A stretch of 20,801 nt of DNA from a virus, in IMG/VR virus record IMGVR_UViG_3300024433_000078, positions 1 to 20,801 of that record; one strand, 5' to 3'. This document shows, piece after piece, positions 6,244-13,376 of the stretch. How positions within the stretch are numbered: position 1 is the stretch's first letter; every line of letters begins with the position of its first letter. The notes beneath the pieces are model-generated. The model searched no databases. It was not told the DNA's origin and worked only from the letters and a program-made list of their open reading frames with translations. The position numbers and the translations under genes were made by a program.

Positions 6244-7335
6244 ATGACTGCTTTGAGTGCAAACAGGAATATCGACCACCTGGTCGATATGGAACTCCGC
6301 GAGTTCCCGGTAGGGGCGGCGGAGACGATCTATCGCAACGGGTTCGTCGGGGTTGACCCGGCGGGATACGCCAAGGCGTTCGAAGCCGGTGACCTCTTCG
6401 TGGGCATCGCCTATGAGGCGGTCGACAACTCGGCGGGTGCCGCGGCGGCTCTTGATGTCCGAGTGTACTTCGAGGGCGACTTCGTCCTCCCGATTTCGGG
6501 CGTGGCGCTCACCGACATCGGACATCCGGTGTTTGCGACCGATGATGGCGACTGCCTGCTGACGGGCCACCCCGACGCTTTTGTTGGAACGCTGGTGCAC
6601 TATGACGCCAGCGGTAAGGCGGTTGTCCGGCTGAAAGCGCCGGGCCAGAAGCCGCCGAACGGCGTGGGATCATTTGAAGCCGCGCTCACCGGCTTTGAAG
6701 GCTACCCGGCGACGGGGGCGGTGGCTGGGGACGAGCTCGTGGGCGATTTCGAGTTTGAAAGCATCCTGGGTCCGGGCTTATCCAGCCCGACGGCTGGTGA
6801 GAACGGGGGCCACACCATGGCCTTCGACGCGACGAGCGAGACGGCGTTGGCTTCGTGTCGGACGATGCAAGCGATGTGGCCGGTCGATAAGGCCATCACG
6901 TTCGAGGTCGAGCTGCACCTGACCGACATCGGTGACGACGAAATGGATGTCGACTGGGGGCTGGGGACGGCCCTGGACACGGATACCGAAGCGAACATTG
7001 ACCACGCCTCTATGGTGCAGCTCGCCTGCTTCCATCTGGACGGGCTTGTGGCGAACATTCTAGCTCAGTCCGATGACAACACCACTGACGTTGCGGCAGT
7101 CGATACGACGATTGACAACTCGCTCACCGTAGCCAAGAAGTTCAAGATCATTGTGCGGCCTGCTGGGACGGTCGAGTTCTGGATTGATGGCGTTCGTGCG
7201 TTGGCGACTACATCCTTCGCGGTTTTGTCAACAGCAGACCTGGCGGCGTTCATCAACATGGAAAAAGTGGCCGATGCTGGCGTAGCTTCGCTGATATTCT
7301 GGAACCTGCGCGTTGCCGGCGGCTGCCGGGCATAG
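6244..7335 (+). CDS. DUF2190-like capsid decoration protein fused to a lectin-like domain
   Basis: The first ~130 residues resemble DUF2190 (head-decoration/fibre-like proteins of Mu-like head modules): a short beta-barrel with AGDLFVGIAYEAVDNSAG, FEGDFVLPISG, LTDIGHPVFATDDGD and HPDAFVGTLV. DUF2190 proteins are usually only about 110-130 residues. Here the chain continues through a PGQKPPNGVGS linker into some 200 more residues. These are rich in beta strands and carry GTVEFWIDGVRA and FWNLRVAGG, a pattern seen in concanavalin/laminin-G-like jelly rolls. The likely role is capsid decoration with an outward-facing carbohydrate-binding module. The ATG at 6244 follows TTAGGAG at a normal distance. 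The lectin assignment is by pattern only. Confidence 0.7.
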   Translation: MTALSANRNIDHLVDMELREFPVGAAETIYRNGFVGVDPAGYAKAFEAGDLFVGIAYEAVDNSAGAAAALDVRVYFEGDFVLPISGVALTDIGHPVFATDDGDCLLTGHPDAFVGTLVHYDASGKAVVRLKAPGQKPPNGVGSFEAALTGFEGYPATGAVAGDELVGDFEFESILGPGLSSPTAGENGGHTMAFDATSETALASCRTMQAMWPVDKAITFEVELHLTDIGDDEMDVDWGLGTALDTDTEANIDHASMVQLACFHLDGLVANILAQSDDNTTDVAAVDTTIDNSLTVAKKFKIIVRPAGTVEFWIDGVRALATTSFAVLSTADLAAFINMEKVADAGVASLIFWNLRVAGGCRA

Positions 7336-7341
7336 GGATAA

Positions 7342-7433
7342 CGGTCATAACGACCGGCTTTAGGAGATTGAATCAAGTAGCCTGACCGGCTCGCCAAAAA
7401 CACAGAGGATTCACGCGCCCCTTTGTTTTTGGC
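7342..7433 (+). promoter_or_regulatory. leader with two hairpins before the major head gene
   Basis: Between the decoration gene and the major head gene lie 116 bases. CGGTC (7342-7346) pairs with GACCG (7352-7356) around a 5-base loop. GCCAAAAACA (7393-7402) pairs perfectly with TGTTTTTGGC (7424-7433) around a 21-base loop. Between them is a TTTAGGAGATTGA ribosome-binding-like sequence with no gene after it, perhaps a relic. The second hairpin contains a T-run in its right arm and lies just before the AAGGA of the head gene. It could be an attenuator, an RNase-processing site or an mRNA stabiliser for the most abundant virion protein. Confidence 0.4.
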
Positions 7434-7451
7434 CTTTAAGGAAAAAAACGA

Positions 7452-8426
7452 ATGGCTGTAATTAACACAGGACTTCTGACAAAGGGGGTGAAATCGAGCT
7501 TCTTCGAGCTCTTCAACCAGTTGCACGGGGAGCAGACGGTTTTCCAAGACCTCTGCACGACCATCCCCTCCGATTCGGATCAGGAAAACTACCGGTGGCT
7601 CGGCTCGGTGCCGGTCATGCGGGAATGGGGAACCGGTCGCAAGGCGAAAGGGCTCCACTCTGAGGAGTACAACGTCAAGAACCTCAAGTATGAATCGACA
7701 ATCGAGGTTGACCGCGACGAGATCGCCGACGATCAGACCGGGCAGATTGCGATTCGTGTTAAGGAGCAGGCCCAACGTGCCGCCTGGCACAAGGACTACC
7801 TGATCGCGCAGCTTTTGCTCAACGGATCGGGCACTGGATACAACTCATATGACGGCGTGCCGTTCTTCGACGCAGCACATGTCAGTGGTCTATCCGGCAC
7901 ACAGGCAAACGAAGCCAACTTCGACGTTACGACGGTCGTGAGTGCCAGTCCGGTGCCGTTTGAACCGGACAGCACCACGCTTTACGGTCCGCAGACTGCG
8001 CTTGCCGCATTCAACACCGCCGTTGCGGCCATGCTCACCTTCAAGGACGACCAAGGTGAGTATATGCACCGCAGTCACATTGGCGGTTGGGTTGTCGTGT
8101 GTTCGCCTGCACGGCTCTACACGTGGATCAAAGCGTTTGGTGCTACCGTGCTCGGCGAATCGGGCACAAACGTGCCGGTCGTCGGCGGTCCGCCGCGCAT
8201 CATCTCGATGCCCGACTTGACCTCGGCGGCTGTGTTCTACGTCCTCAAGACGGACGGCGTTGTGCGGCCCTTCATCTTCCAGGACCGTGAGCCGATCGAG
8301 TTCACGTCGCTTGAGCGGGACAGCGACGAGGGGTTCCGGCGTGAGAAGTACCTGTACGGCGTCCGGGCCCGTTACCGCGTCACCTATGGTCAGTGGCAAC
8401 ACGCTTACGCGATGACCATGACATAG
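7452..8426 (+). CDS. Mu gpT-like major head (capsid) protein
   Basis: This is the main shell protein. The N-terminal region (VKSSFFELFNQ, then FQDLCTTIPSDSDQENYRWLG and VPVMREWGTGRKAKGLHSEEY) and the following YESTIEVDRDEIADDQTGQI are hallmarks of the Mu gpT-like family. The middle has LLLNGSGTGYNSYDGVPFFDAAH and the end VRARYRVTYGQWQHAY. The length (324 residues) is slightly above Mu gpT (about 305). The ATG at 7452 has AAGGA (7437-7441) upstream. Its position after protease, scaffold and decoration genes matches Mu-like head modules. Confidence 0.93.
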   Translation: MAVINTGLLTKGVKSSFFELFNQLHGEQTVFQDLCTTIPSDSDQENYRWLGSVPVMREWGTGRKAKGLHSEEYNVKNLKYESTIEVDRDEIADDQTGQIAIRVKEQAQRAAWHKDYLIAQLLLNGSGTGYNSYDGVPFFDAAHVSGLSGTQANEANFDVTTVVSASPVPFEPDSTTLYGPQTALAAFNTAVAAMLTFKDDQGEYMHRSHIGGWVVVCSPARLYTWIKAFGATVLGESGTNVPVVGGPPRIISMPDLTSAAVFYVLKTDGVVRPFIFQDREPIEFTSLERDSDEGFRREKYLYGVRARYRVTYGQWQHAYAMTMT

Positions 8427-8469
8427 GCCGACGACGGCCTGGTAGTTTTGACTTTTGAGAGGTTTGACT

Positions 8470-8769
8470 GTGACTGGAACAGCCACGGCTGAGAGGTCGG
8501 TAGCGGTTTCGGAGTATCCGACCCGTGAGCCGCGTCATACGCACGGCCTGCAGACCGGGCGAATTGTTGTGATCCCTGAACAGGGGTTGCGCGACTTGCT
8601 CAATCTGTCGTGTGATGTGCCGCTGGATCAGGTGTTCGAGGATGCTTCAGCAGAGATTCGTTCGTTGCGCGCCGGTGAACCGGAGATAGAGATGCCCGTC
8701 GCCACGGCGGCACCTAAGCGTCGCGGCCGTCCGCCCGGAAGCAGGAGTAGGCCACGGGCCGATGTCTAA
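8470..8769 (+). CDS. small head-region protein with AT-hook-like tail
   Basis: This 99-residue protein is in the position of Mu gp35, between the major head and gp36-like genes. It has no recognised enzymatic domain. Residues 20-60 contain HTHGLQTGRIVVIPEQGL and LLNLSCDVPLDQVFEDA. The last 20 residues are basic, with K83-R-R-G-R-P-P around an RGRP core (85-88), the minor-groove-binding AT-hook signature. I chose GTG at 8470 because TGAGAGG lies 7 bases upstream; an in-frame TTG at 8455 would add 5 residues. The end overlaps the next gene by 8 bases. A role in contacting packaged DNA is a guess. Confidence 0.6.
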   Translation: MTGTATAERSVAVSEYPTREPRHTHGLQTGRIVVIPEQGLRDLLNLSCDVPLDQVFEDASAEIRSLRAGEPEIEMPVATAAPKRRGRPPGSRSRPRADV

Positions 8770-9226
8770 CTATGCGACCACGGCTGAGTTGATCGCTCGC
8801 TTTGAGGATGACGCTACCGTTGCGCACCTGACAGATACCCCCGGCGGGGCTATCGACACTGACGTGTTGACCGAGGTGCTGGAAGGTGCCGAATCCTTCA
8901 TCAATAGCTTCGTCGCCAAGAGATACCTTGTGCCGGTGGTTGTCAGCGGGGATACGGGTCTGGCGCAGGTGTTCAATAAGCACACGTTGGACCTTGCTCA
9001 ATACGACCTCTTGGCACGTGGTGATCTAGTATCCGAGGCTAAGGTGGCGCTGCGCGATAACGCAGTGCAGTGGTGCAAGGACATTGCCAAGGGGGTTATT
9101 ACTTTGCCCTCTGCCAATACGCCGACATCGACTGCCTCGCGCGATCCGGTTGTCGACTACGGGTACGGCGACGCGGACTCTGACAGTGAGCGAGTGTTCA
9201 ACCGTAGTAAGGTGGATCGCCTGTAA
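8762..9226 (+). CDS. gp36-like head-tail connector (DUF1320)
   Basis: This 154-residue protein opens with NYATTAELIARFEDDATVAHLTD, has an internal AESFINSFVAKRYLVPV helix with ALRDNAVQWCKDIAKG, and ends in a disordered polar tail. The pattern of an N-terminal ATxxELxxRF helix and AExxINxYxxxRYxxP is typical of DUF1320/Mu gp36 adaptors, which sit under the portal and connect head to tail. It overlaps the preceding gene by 8 bases and the next by 1 (TAATG). Confidence 0.85.
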   Translation: MSNYATTAELIARFEDDATVAHLTDTPGGAIDTDVLTEVLEGAESFINSFVAKRYLVPVVVSGDTGLAQVFNKHTLDLAQYDLLARGDLVSEAKVALRDNAVQWCKDIAKGVITLPSANTPTSTASRDPVVDYGYGDADSDSERVFNRSKVDRL

Positions 9227-9648
9227 TGCAGGCTCTATTCGATGCCATACAGGATCGTTTCGACGAGGACGGCGCGTTGCCGGTTCTCGGTCGGAAAGTC
9301 TATCAGGGCTTCGAGAGCGAGCGGGCTAAAACGGTCCTGCCGTTCGTTGATGTGACGTTCATCGGCCCGGCGTCGGTAGATACATTCAAGGATGACGTGG
9401 AAGAGTACACCGTCCAGTTTTCGGCATTTACCAAACGTGTGCGGCCACGCAAGGCAGCCGAATTGAAGGAATGGCTGATGCGGGTGTTCGATGACTGCAA
9501 TCTGATTCACGGTGAGTTCTATACGGTTGGATTCCTGCGGGAAGGTGCACACGGGCCTGTCCTGCGCGACGGTGTGTACCAGTCGACGATCGACTATCGT
9601 GTAACTGTGCAGCGGACTGTCATGGTCCCTGCTGTGAGGTGTGTGTGA
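9226..9648 (+). CDS. probable tail terminator / head-tail joining protein
   Basis: The 140-residue product starts with a helix (LFDAIQDRFDED), then KVYQGFESERAKTVLPFVDVTFI, a strand-rich centre (EEYTVQFSAFTKRVRPRKAAEL) and an acidic helix, and ends DYRVTVQRTV. The order helix, proline-containing strand, VQFSAF strand, helix and final strand is like DUF3168/gpU-type tail terminators that cap the tail tube. The match is structural rather than by strong motif. It lies between the connector and the gp10-like gene, with TAATG coupling to the connector. Confidence 0.55.
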   Translation: MQALFDAIQDRFDEDGALPVLGRKVYQGFESERAKTVLPFVDVTFIGPASVDTFKDDVEEYTVQFSAFTKRVRPRKAAELKEWLMRVFDDCNLIHGEFYTVGFLREGAHGPVLRDGVYQSTIDYRVTVQRTVMVPAVRCV

Positions 9649-9649
9649 T

Positions 9650-10051
9650 ATGGGAATTGTTCGCATCATCAAGACTGGCAAAGGTGCCACGAAATACAAA
9701 CTCAAGATGAATCTCACGGGCGTTGTCAAAGGTGCCAATCGTGGGGTCACCAAAGGTATGCGAAAGGTTGCGAGGAAGGTGCAACACGAAATACGCGAGC
9801 TTGCGCCTGTCGATACGGGCCACATGAAGAAGAATACTTTTGTTAAGGCTGTCGGTGGCAACAAGCCACGCCTGGAAGTGACCAGCCCCTATTATGCGTT
9901 GTTTGTTGAGAAGGGCACTGTCAACATGGAGCCACAACCCTTCATTAGACCGATCATCCATGGGCACCGTCAGAGTATCATTAAGCAAATCGCCAAAGAA
10001 GGCCGCAAGGAAACAGAAAAGGCTATCGGCAAGCGCCGCAAGCGCCGTTAG
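9650..10051 (+). CDS. HK97 gp10-like tail completion protein
   Basis: The central segment VARKVQHEIRELAPVDTGHMKKN is the diagnostic APVDTG(x)LKxS element of HK97 gp10-like proteins, followed by SPYYALFVEKGT and QPFIRPII. These proteins help join tail and head in siphoviruses. I use ATG at 9650, with GAGG 11 bases upstream, giving 133 residues; a GTG at 9641 would add three residues but sits too close to that site. The C-terminus is strongly basic (KRRKRR). Confidence 0.88.
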   Translation: MGIVRIIKTGKGATKYKLKMNLTGVVKGANRGVTKGMRKVARKVQHEIRELAPVDTGHMKKNTFVKAVGGNKPRLEVTSPYYALFVEKGTVNMEPQPFIRPIIHGHRQSIIKQIAKEGRKETEKAIGKRRKRR

Positions 10052-10063
10052 GAGATATGCATT

Positions 10064-10462
10064 ATGGCTGTCCATTCTGGAACCACTGGTTCAATTACCC
10101 TCAAGGATGGGGGAACTGATCTTATAGCCAGTTTACATGCTTCCCGTTGGTCTATCGACTTAGGGATGGAAACGGTAGATGCTACGGCTTTCAGTCCCAC
10201 CAGCAATGCGCGAGTCCGATTGCCGGGTCTGTCTGCCCACAGCGGAACCGCTGAGGGTTTTCTGGACGATACCGCCAGCATAGACGAGACAGCATGTTTT
10301 GATAATCCCGATGCGGCTATTGAGTTCCAAGGTACAGCGGATACTGGAAGGACGTACACCGGCAATGGTTACATCACGGCGTTTTCGGCGAGTGTCGGCG
10401 TCGGCGAGACAGCTACGTGGACCGCGAGCTTTGAGTTTGCGGGAGCTGTCGCTATCTTATAA
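10064..10462 (+). CDS. tail tube-like protein, paralogue 1
   Basis: This 132-residue beta-rich protein begins MAVHSGTTGSITL and carries the core DATAFSPTSNARVRLPGL (near residues 39-56). The C-terminal half ends ITAFSASVGVGETATWTASF. The FSASVGVGETATWTASFEF pattern, with strands separated by a Gly/Thr loop, resembles major tail proteins of siphoviruses, which form the hexameric tube rings. The position upstream of the chaperone pair and tape measure is where the tube gene is expected. AGGAG lies upstream of the ATG. It is closely related to the next gene. Confidence 0.7.
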   Translation: MAVHSGTTGSITLKDGGTDLIASLHASRWSIDLGMETVDATAFSPTSNARVRLPGLSAHSGTAEGFLDDTASIDETACFDNPDAAIEFQGTADTGRTYTGNGYITAFSASVGVGETATWTASFEFAGAVAIL

Positions 10463-10476
10463 GGAGAATGCCATAA

Positions 10477-10875
10477 ATGGCTGTACATACAGGAACGACC
10501 GGAGCTATCACCGTGATACCGGCGGCGGGCGAGGATTTTGTGGCTGCCTTGCACCCGAATCGCTGGTCGCTCGATATGAGTATGGAGACAACGGACGCAA
10601 CGGCATTCAGCCCGACCAGCAACGCGCGTGTGCGCCTGCCGGGTTTATCTGCACATTCCGGCTCGGCTGAAGGCTTACTCGACAGTACGAGCACGTGGAA
10701 CGAAGCAGATACCTTTGACACTCCGCTCTTATGTGGCTTTGTGCTGACTGCGGTTAGCGGGCAGACGTATGAGTTTGATGGATATATCACCGGATTTTCG
10801 GCCAGTGTAGGTGTGGGTGAAACCGCAACGTGGTCTTGCACATTTGATGTAACAGGCGCTGTGGCGATTGCATAA
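10477..10875 (+). CDS. tail tube-like protein, paralogue 2
   Basis: Also 132 residues, aligning end to end with the preceding product. The stretch from DATAFSPTS through LSAHSG is identical in both, as is FSASVGVGETATW. The regions between differ, for example residues 70-100. Third-codon positions in the shared core differ widely (ACG/ACG, CCC/CCG, CGA/CGT, CTG/TTA), so the duplication is old and the protein core is under selection. AAGGAG precedes the ATG. One copy may build the tube and the other a minor ring or decorated variant; sequence alone does not say which. It overlaps the next gene by one base. Confidence 0.7.
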   Translation: MAVHTGTTGAITVIPAAGEDFVAALHPNRWSLDMSMETTDATAFSPTSNARVRLPGLSAHSGSAEGLLDSTSTWNEADTFDTPLLCGFVLTAVSGQTYEFDGYITGFSASVGVGETATWSCTFDVTGAVAIA

Positions 10876-11363
10876 TGGCAAGTGATCTCATAGTAGCGAC
10901 AGGTGTAAGCATCCTCGGCCGCAAGAAGGACACGGCGGACCTGACGAACCCGGTGCAGCCGATTCGTATCGCTCAGCCGTTCGCGCTGACCAACGGTACG
11001 GGTGACGATCAGGCAAACGAGATATTCGCCGATACGCGGACGCTGACTGCTACCTCTGAAACGCTGGACCTCACGAGCACGCTTGCGAACTTCGCGGGCA
11101 CCACGATTGTCTATACCGCCTTGAAGGGCGTGTGGATATTCAACCGCTCAACTACCGGCGGGGAAGACCTAATAGTTAGCGGAAACTTCGGCACCATACT
11201 TGGGGGAACTACGCCGACGGTTACACTCAAACCGGGTTTCGGCATTCTATTAGCTGGCACGCTCACTGGGTACACTGTAACGAACACGTCAGCGGATCAA
11301 CTGAAGATCGACGCCGGGGCGGCAACGATCAGTTACGATATTGTTTTGATAGGCACCGTGTAG
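10875..11363 (+). CDS. putative virion structural protein, beta-rich
   Basis: The 162-residue protein starts at the TAATG junction with the second tube paralogue. The N-terminus has ILGRKKDTADLTNPVQPI. The rest is strand-rich and small-residue-rich: LKGVWIFNRST, LIVSGNFGTILGGTTPTVTL, KPGFGILLAGTLTGYTV and ISYDIVLIGTV. The final YDIVLIG strand and the VKPGG-like turn followed by LLAG occur in a common but poorly characterised group of siphovirus virion proteins. The context suggests a tail-associated or tail-decoration role. No enzymatic motif is seen. Confidence 0.6.
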   Translation: MASDLIVATGVSILGRKKDTADLTNPVQPIRIAQPFALTNGTGDDQANEIFADTRTLTATSETLDLTSTLANFAGTTIVYTALKGVWIFNRSTTGGEDLIVSGNFGTILGGTTPTVTLKPGFGILLAGTLTGYTVTNTSADQLKIDAGAATISYDIVLIGTV

Positions 11364-11372
11364 GGAGGTTTT

Positions 11373-11858
11373 ATGAGTGGATCATTCAGCGAGAGTTTCC
11401 CGCAAGCCGCGTCTGTGAGCATCGGCGGTATTGAGGTCGAGTTGTCGCCGTTGACACCTAACGATTTCGCGCGTGCCGAGGAGCACGTGAAGGATCATCA
11501 GCGTGGGCAGTTCCTACAGAAGACACGCGACAAGCCACTTGCGCCTGAAATCCTATCCGGCACGCTTGCTCAAATCGAAACTACGCCGGTGACCTTGACT
11601 GATGTGTTGAAAAGTTATGACGGCCAACTCTATCTGGTATGGCTATCAAGCCGTAAGGCGATGCCATTTGAGCACTTCCGAACGAAGCTGGATACAATCG
11701 AACTGGCGCGCCTCACGAACATCGTCAGTCGTATCAGCGGCCTGCTTGAAGAGGGCGAGAGCGAAGATGGAAACCCTACGATCGGTACTATGAATGCCTC
11801 AGAGTTTCGGGGTGGGGAAAAGTCACCGCCGACCTTTGCTACTGGTACAGCGGATTAA
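11373..11858 (+). CDS. tail assembly chaperone, short form (gpG-like)
   Basis: The 161-residue protein lies between the tube genes and the tape measure, the standard place for the tail assembly chaperone. It contains VSIGGIEVELSPLTPNDFAR, LYLVWLSSRKAM and a DTIELARLTNIVSRISGL segment, which fits a tape-measure-binding chaperone. GGGAGG lies just upstream of the ATG. Near its end the message runs through GGGGAAAAG (11814-11822). The -1 frame then stays open to 11965 and encodes a plausible extension, so a minor longer product is likely. Confidence 0.75.
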   Translation: MSGSFSESFPQAASVSIGGIEVELSPLTPNDFARAEEHVKDHQRGQFLQKTRDKPLAPEILSGTLAQIETTPVTLTDVLKSYDGQLYLVWLSSRKAMPFEHFRTKLDTIELARLTNIVSRISGLLEEGESEDGNPTIGTMNASEFRGGEKSPPTFATGTAD

Positions 11859-11965
11859 CGCCGCAACTGTTGGGGGCAATGCCCTGGCCTCAGCTTAAGA
11901 ACCTGCACAAGCAGTTGCCGGACTTGATTAAGAACGACCCGAGGATACACACCGATGGCCGCTGA
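11822..11965 (+). CDS. -1 frameshift extension of the tail chaperone (gpGT-like)
   Basis: In the -1 frame relative to the chaperone, codons read VTADLCYWYSGLTPQLLGAM and then PWPQLKNLHKQLPDLIKN, ending at TGA 11963-11965. There is no ATG in this segment, and it would otherwise be an empty gap between the chaperone stop (11858) and tape-measure start (11955). Slippage of lysyl-tRNA from AAG to AAA within GGG-GAA-AAG would give a fusion of 150 + 47 = 197 residues. Lambda G/GT uses a related G-run/A-run site, but the phase here differs from the classical X-XXY-YYZ heptamer. The end overlaps the tape-measure gene by 11 bases, as is common for GT extensions. Confidence 0.65.
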   Translation, partial: VTADLCYWYSGLTPQLLGAMPWPQLKNLHKQLPDLIKNDPRIHTDGR

Positions 11966-13376
11966 GCTTGGCGAACTTGTTTTGACGATGGAGGCGGATG
12001 ATCTGCGCCTCAAGAAGCAACTCAAAGGGGCAGAGAAGCTCACCAAGAAATCCGCCGACTCTATGGCGAAATCGCTGGACAAAGTGAAAGCGTCGTCTGT
12101 CGACACCAGCCAAGCCTTCAGTGTTCTCGAAAAGGCGGCAGCGGCAACCGGCCTCACTTGGCTGTCGCAAATTAAGAGCATGGGGGAACTGGTATTTGAA
12201 CTCGTGCGCGTCAAAACCAGCCTCGGTTTAAGCGCCTCGGCCTATACAGTTGAGACGGTCGCAGTCGGCAAGAACACGATTGCGATGACAGCGAATACGG
12301 CAGCGCGGACTGCCCAACGTGCCGCAATCACAGCGATGACTGAGCCGTGGGAAGGGCTGGCACGCGCTAGAACGAGGGCTGGTGTAGCGGCGCGCGGAGT
12401 GCGACCGGCTCGCGTAACGGTTGGCAAAGCGGGAGCCTCGACCACTGCGCAACTTGGCGCGAGCGCTGCGTATACGCAGCGTGCCCGGTTGGCTCAACTT
12501 GGTAAGGGGTTAATGACCGCCGGGAAAGTCAGCGCAATTGCCGGTGCCGCGCTTGCGGTTGGCAATCTCGCGCACCAGTTGTGGGGGCTTTGGAAAGTAC
12601 GCAAGAAAAACGCGGAGGTGTTAGAGAAGAGCCAAGAGCTAGAGGGGCGACTGAGCCTGCGAATGCAAGCGACGCGCGATGCCACCGAAAAACAGATGTC
12701 TACCCTGCGGCGGCAGCTTCAAGTTGCCCGCAAGGGTCTGACTGGGGCGGCGGCCCACGAGGTCATGCAACGCGGCACGAAGAAAGACGTGGTTCTCGAT
12801 ATGGAATTGCGGGTTATGCGAGTCCAGGAGCGACGGCTGCTTGTCGCGGCGAATCATGCTCGCAAGGATCAGGAGCGTACCGCACGGTTGCAAGAACAAC
12901 TGGCAACAGAGGAGCGGCTTACAGCAGAGAAGAAACGCCAAGCTGAGTTGACACGACAGCAGAACATTGCCGCCAGGGCGGCCCGCATTGCGGCTGGTGT
13001 AGGAAGCCCATACGAAATGGGCCTCGAGGCGGAACGCCTTATGAACGTCATCGCCCAACGACAGAATTACTTGTCGGAGACGATTAAGCGGTTAGAGACG
13101 AAAGTTAGATACCCTGGCGACCTTGCTTCGCAGGCTATTGCACAATTGAAAGGCGCAACGGCCGCAACCCCGGTTCCGGGTATCGGTGGTCGCGGTATGC
13201 TTGTATCCGCGCGCGAGGTTGCAGGTATGCCGGTGCCGAGACTAGGAGCGGGCGGCGCTGGCGGCAGAGGGCCACAGAGTCTTGAACGCAAGGGGCTCAA
13301 GGCGCAGGAAGAGACAGCCAAGAACACGCGGCGGATAGCGGACGCGGTGCAACAAGGTATGGGGATGGCAGCCTAA
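11955..13376 (+). CDS. tail tape measure protein
   Basis: Long, helical and Ala/Lys/Arg-rich, placed after the chaperone pair. It begins with the typical ELGELVLTMEADDLRLKKQL start and has a repeating charged helix (DSMAKSLDKVKASS). A hydrophobic, likely membrane-interacting segment (GLMTAGKVSAIAGAALAVG) lies around residues 180-215. Long coiled coils rich in Arg, Gln and Glu follow, for example QERTARLQEQLATEERL. The C-terminus QEETAKNTRRIADAV is a common tape-measure ending. With 473 residues at about 1.5 angstrom per helical residue, the tail would be roughly 70 nm. It determines tail length and may help DNA cross the membrane. Confidence 0.82.
   Translation: MAAELGELVLTMEADDLRLKKQLKGAEKLTKKSADSMAKSLDKVKASSVDTSQAFSVLEKAAAATGLTWLSQIKSMGELVFELVRVKTSLGLSASAYTVETVAVGKNTIAMTANTAARTAQRAAITAMTEPWEGLARARTRAGVAARGVRPARVTVGKAGASTTAQLGASAAYTQRARLAQLGKGLMTAGKVSAIAGAALAVGNLAHQLWGLWKVRKKNAEVLEKSQELEGRLSLRMQATRDATEKQMSTLRRQLQVARKGLTGAAAHEVMQRGTKKDVVLDMELRVMRVQERRLLVAANHARKDQERTARLQEQLATEERLTAEKKRQAELTRQQNIAARAARIAAGVGSPYEMGLEAERLMNVIAQRQNYLSETIKRLETKVRYPGDLASQAIAQLKGATAATPVPGIGGRGMLVSAREVAGMPVPRLGAGGAGGRGPQSLERKGLKAQEETAKNTRRIADAVQQGMGMAA

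Noticed and set aside
7065-7790. 241-residue antisense open frame
   Set aside because: It spans the intergenic leader and the start of the major head gene on the opposite strand, with no recognisable domain.
9235-9864. 209-residue antisense open frame
   Set aside because: It covers the tail terminator and gp10-like genes on the wrong strand, so it is a shadow.
11822-11965. stand-alone small gene between chaperone and tape measure
   Set aside because: It has no start codon with a ribosome binding site in that frame; a -1 frameshift extension explains it better.
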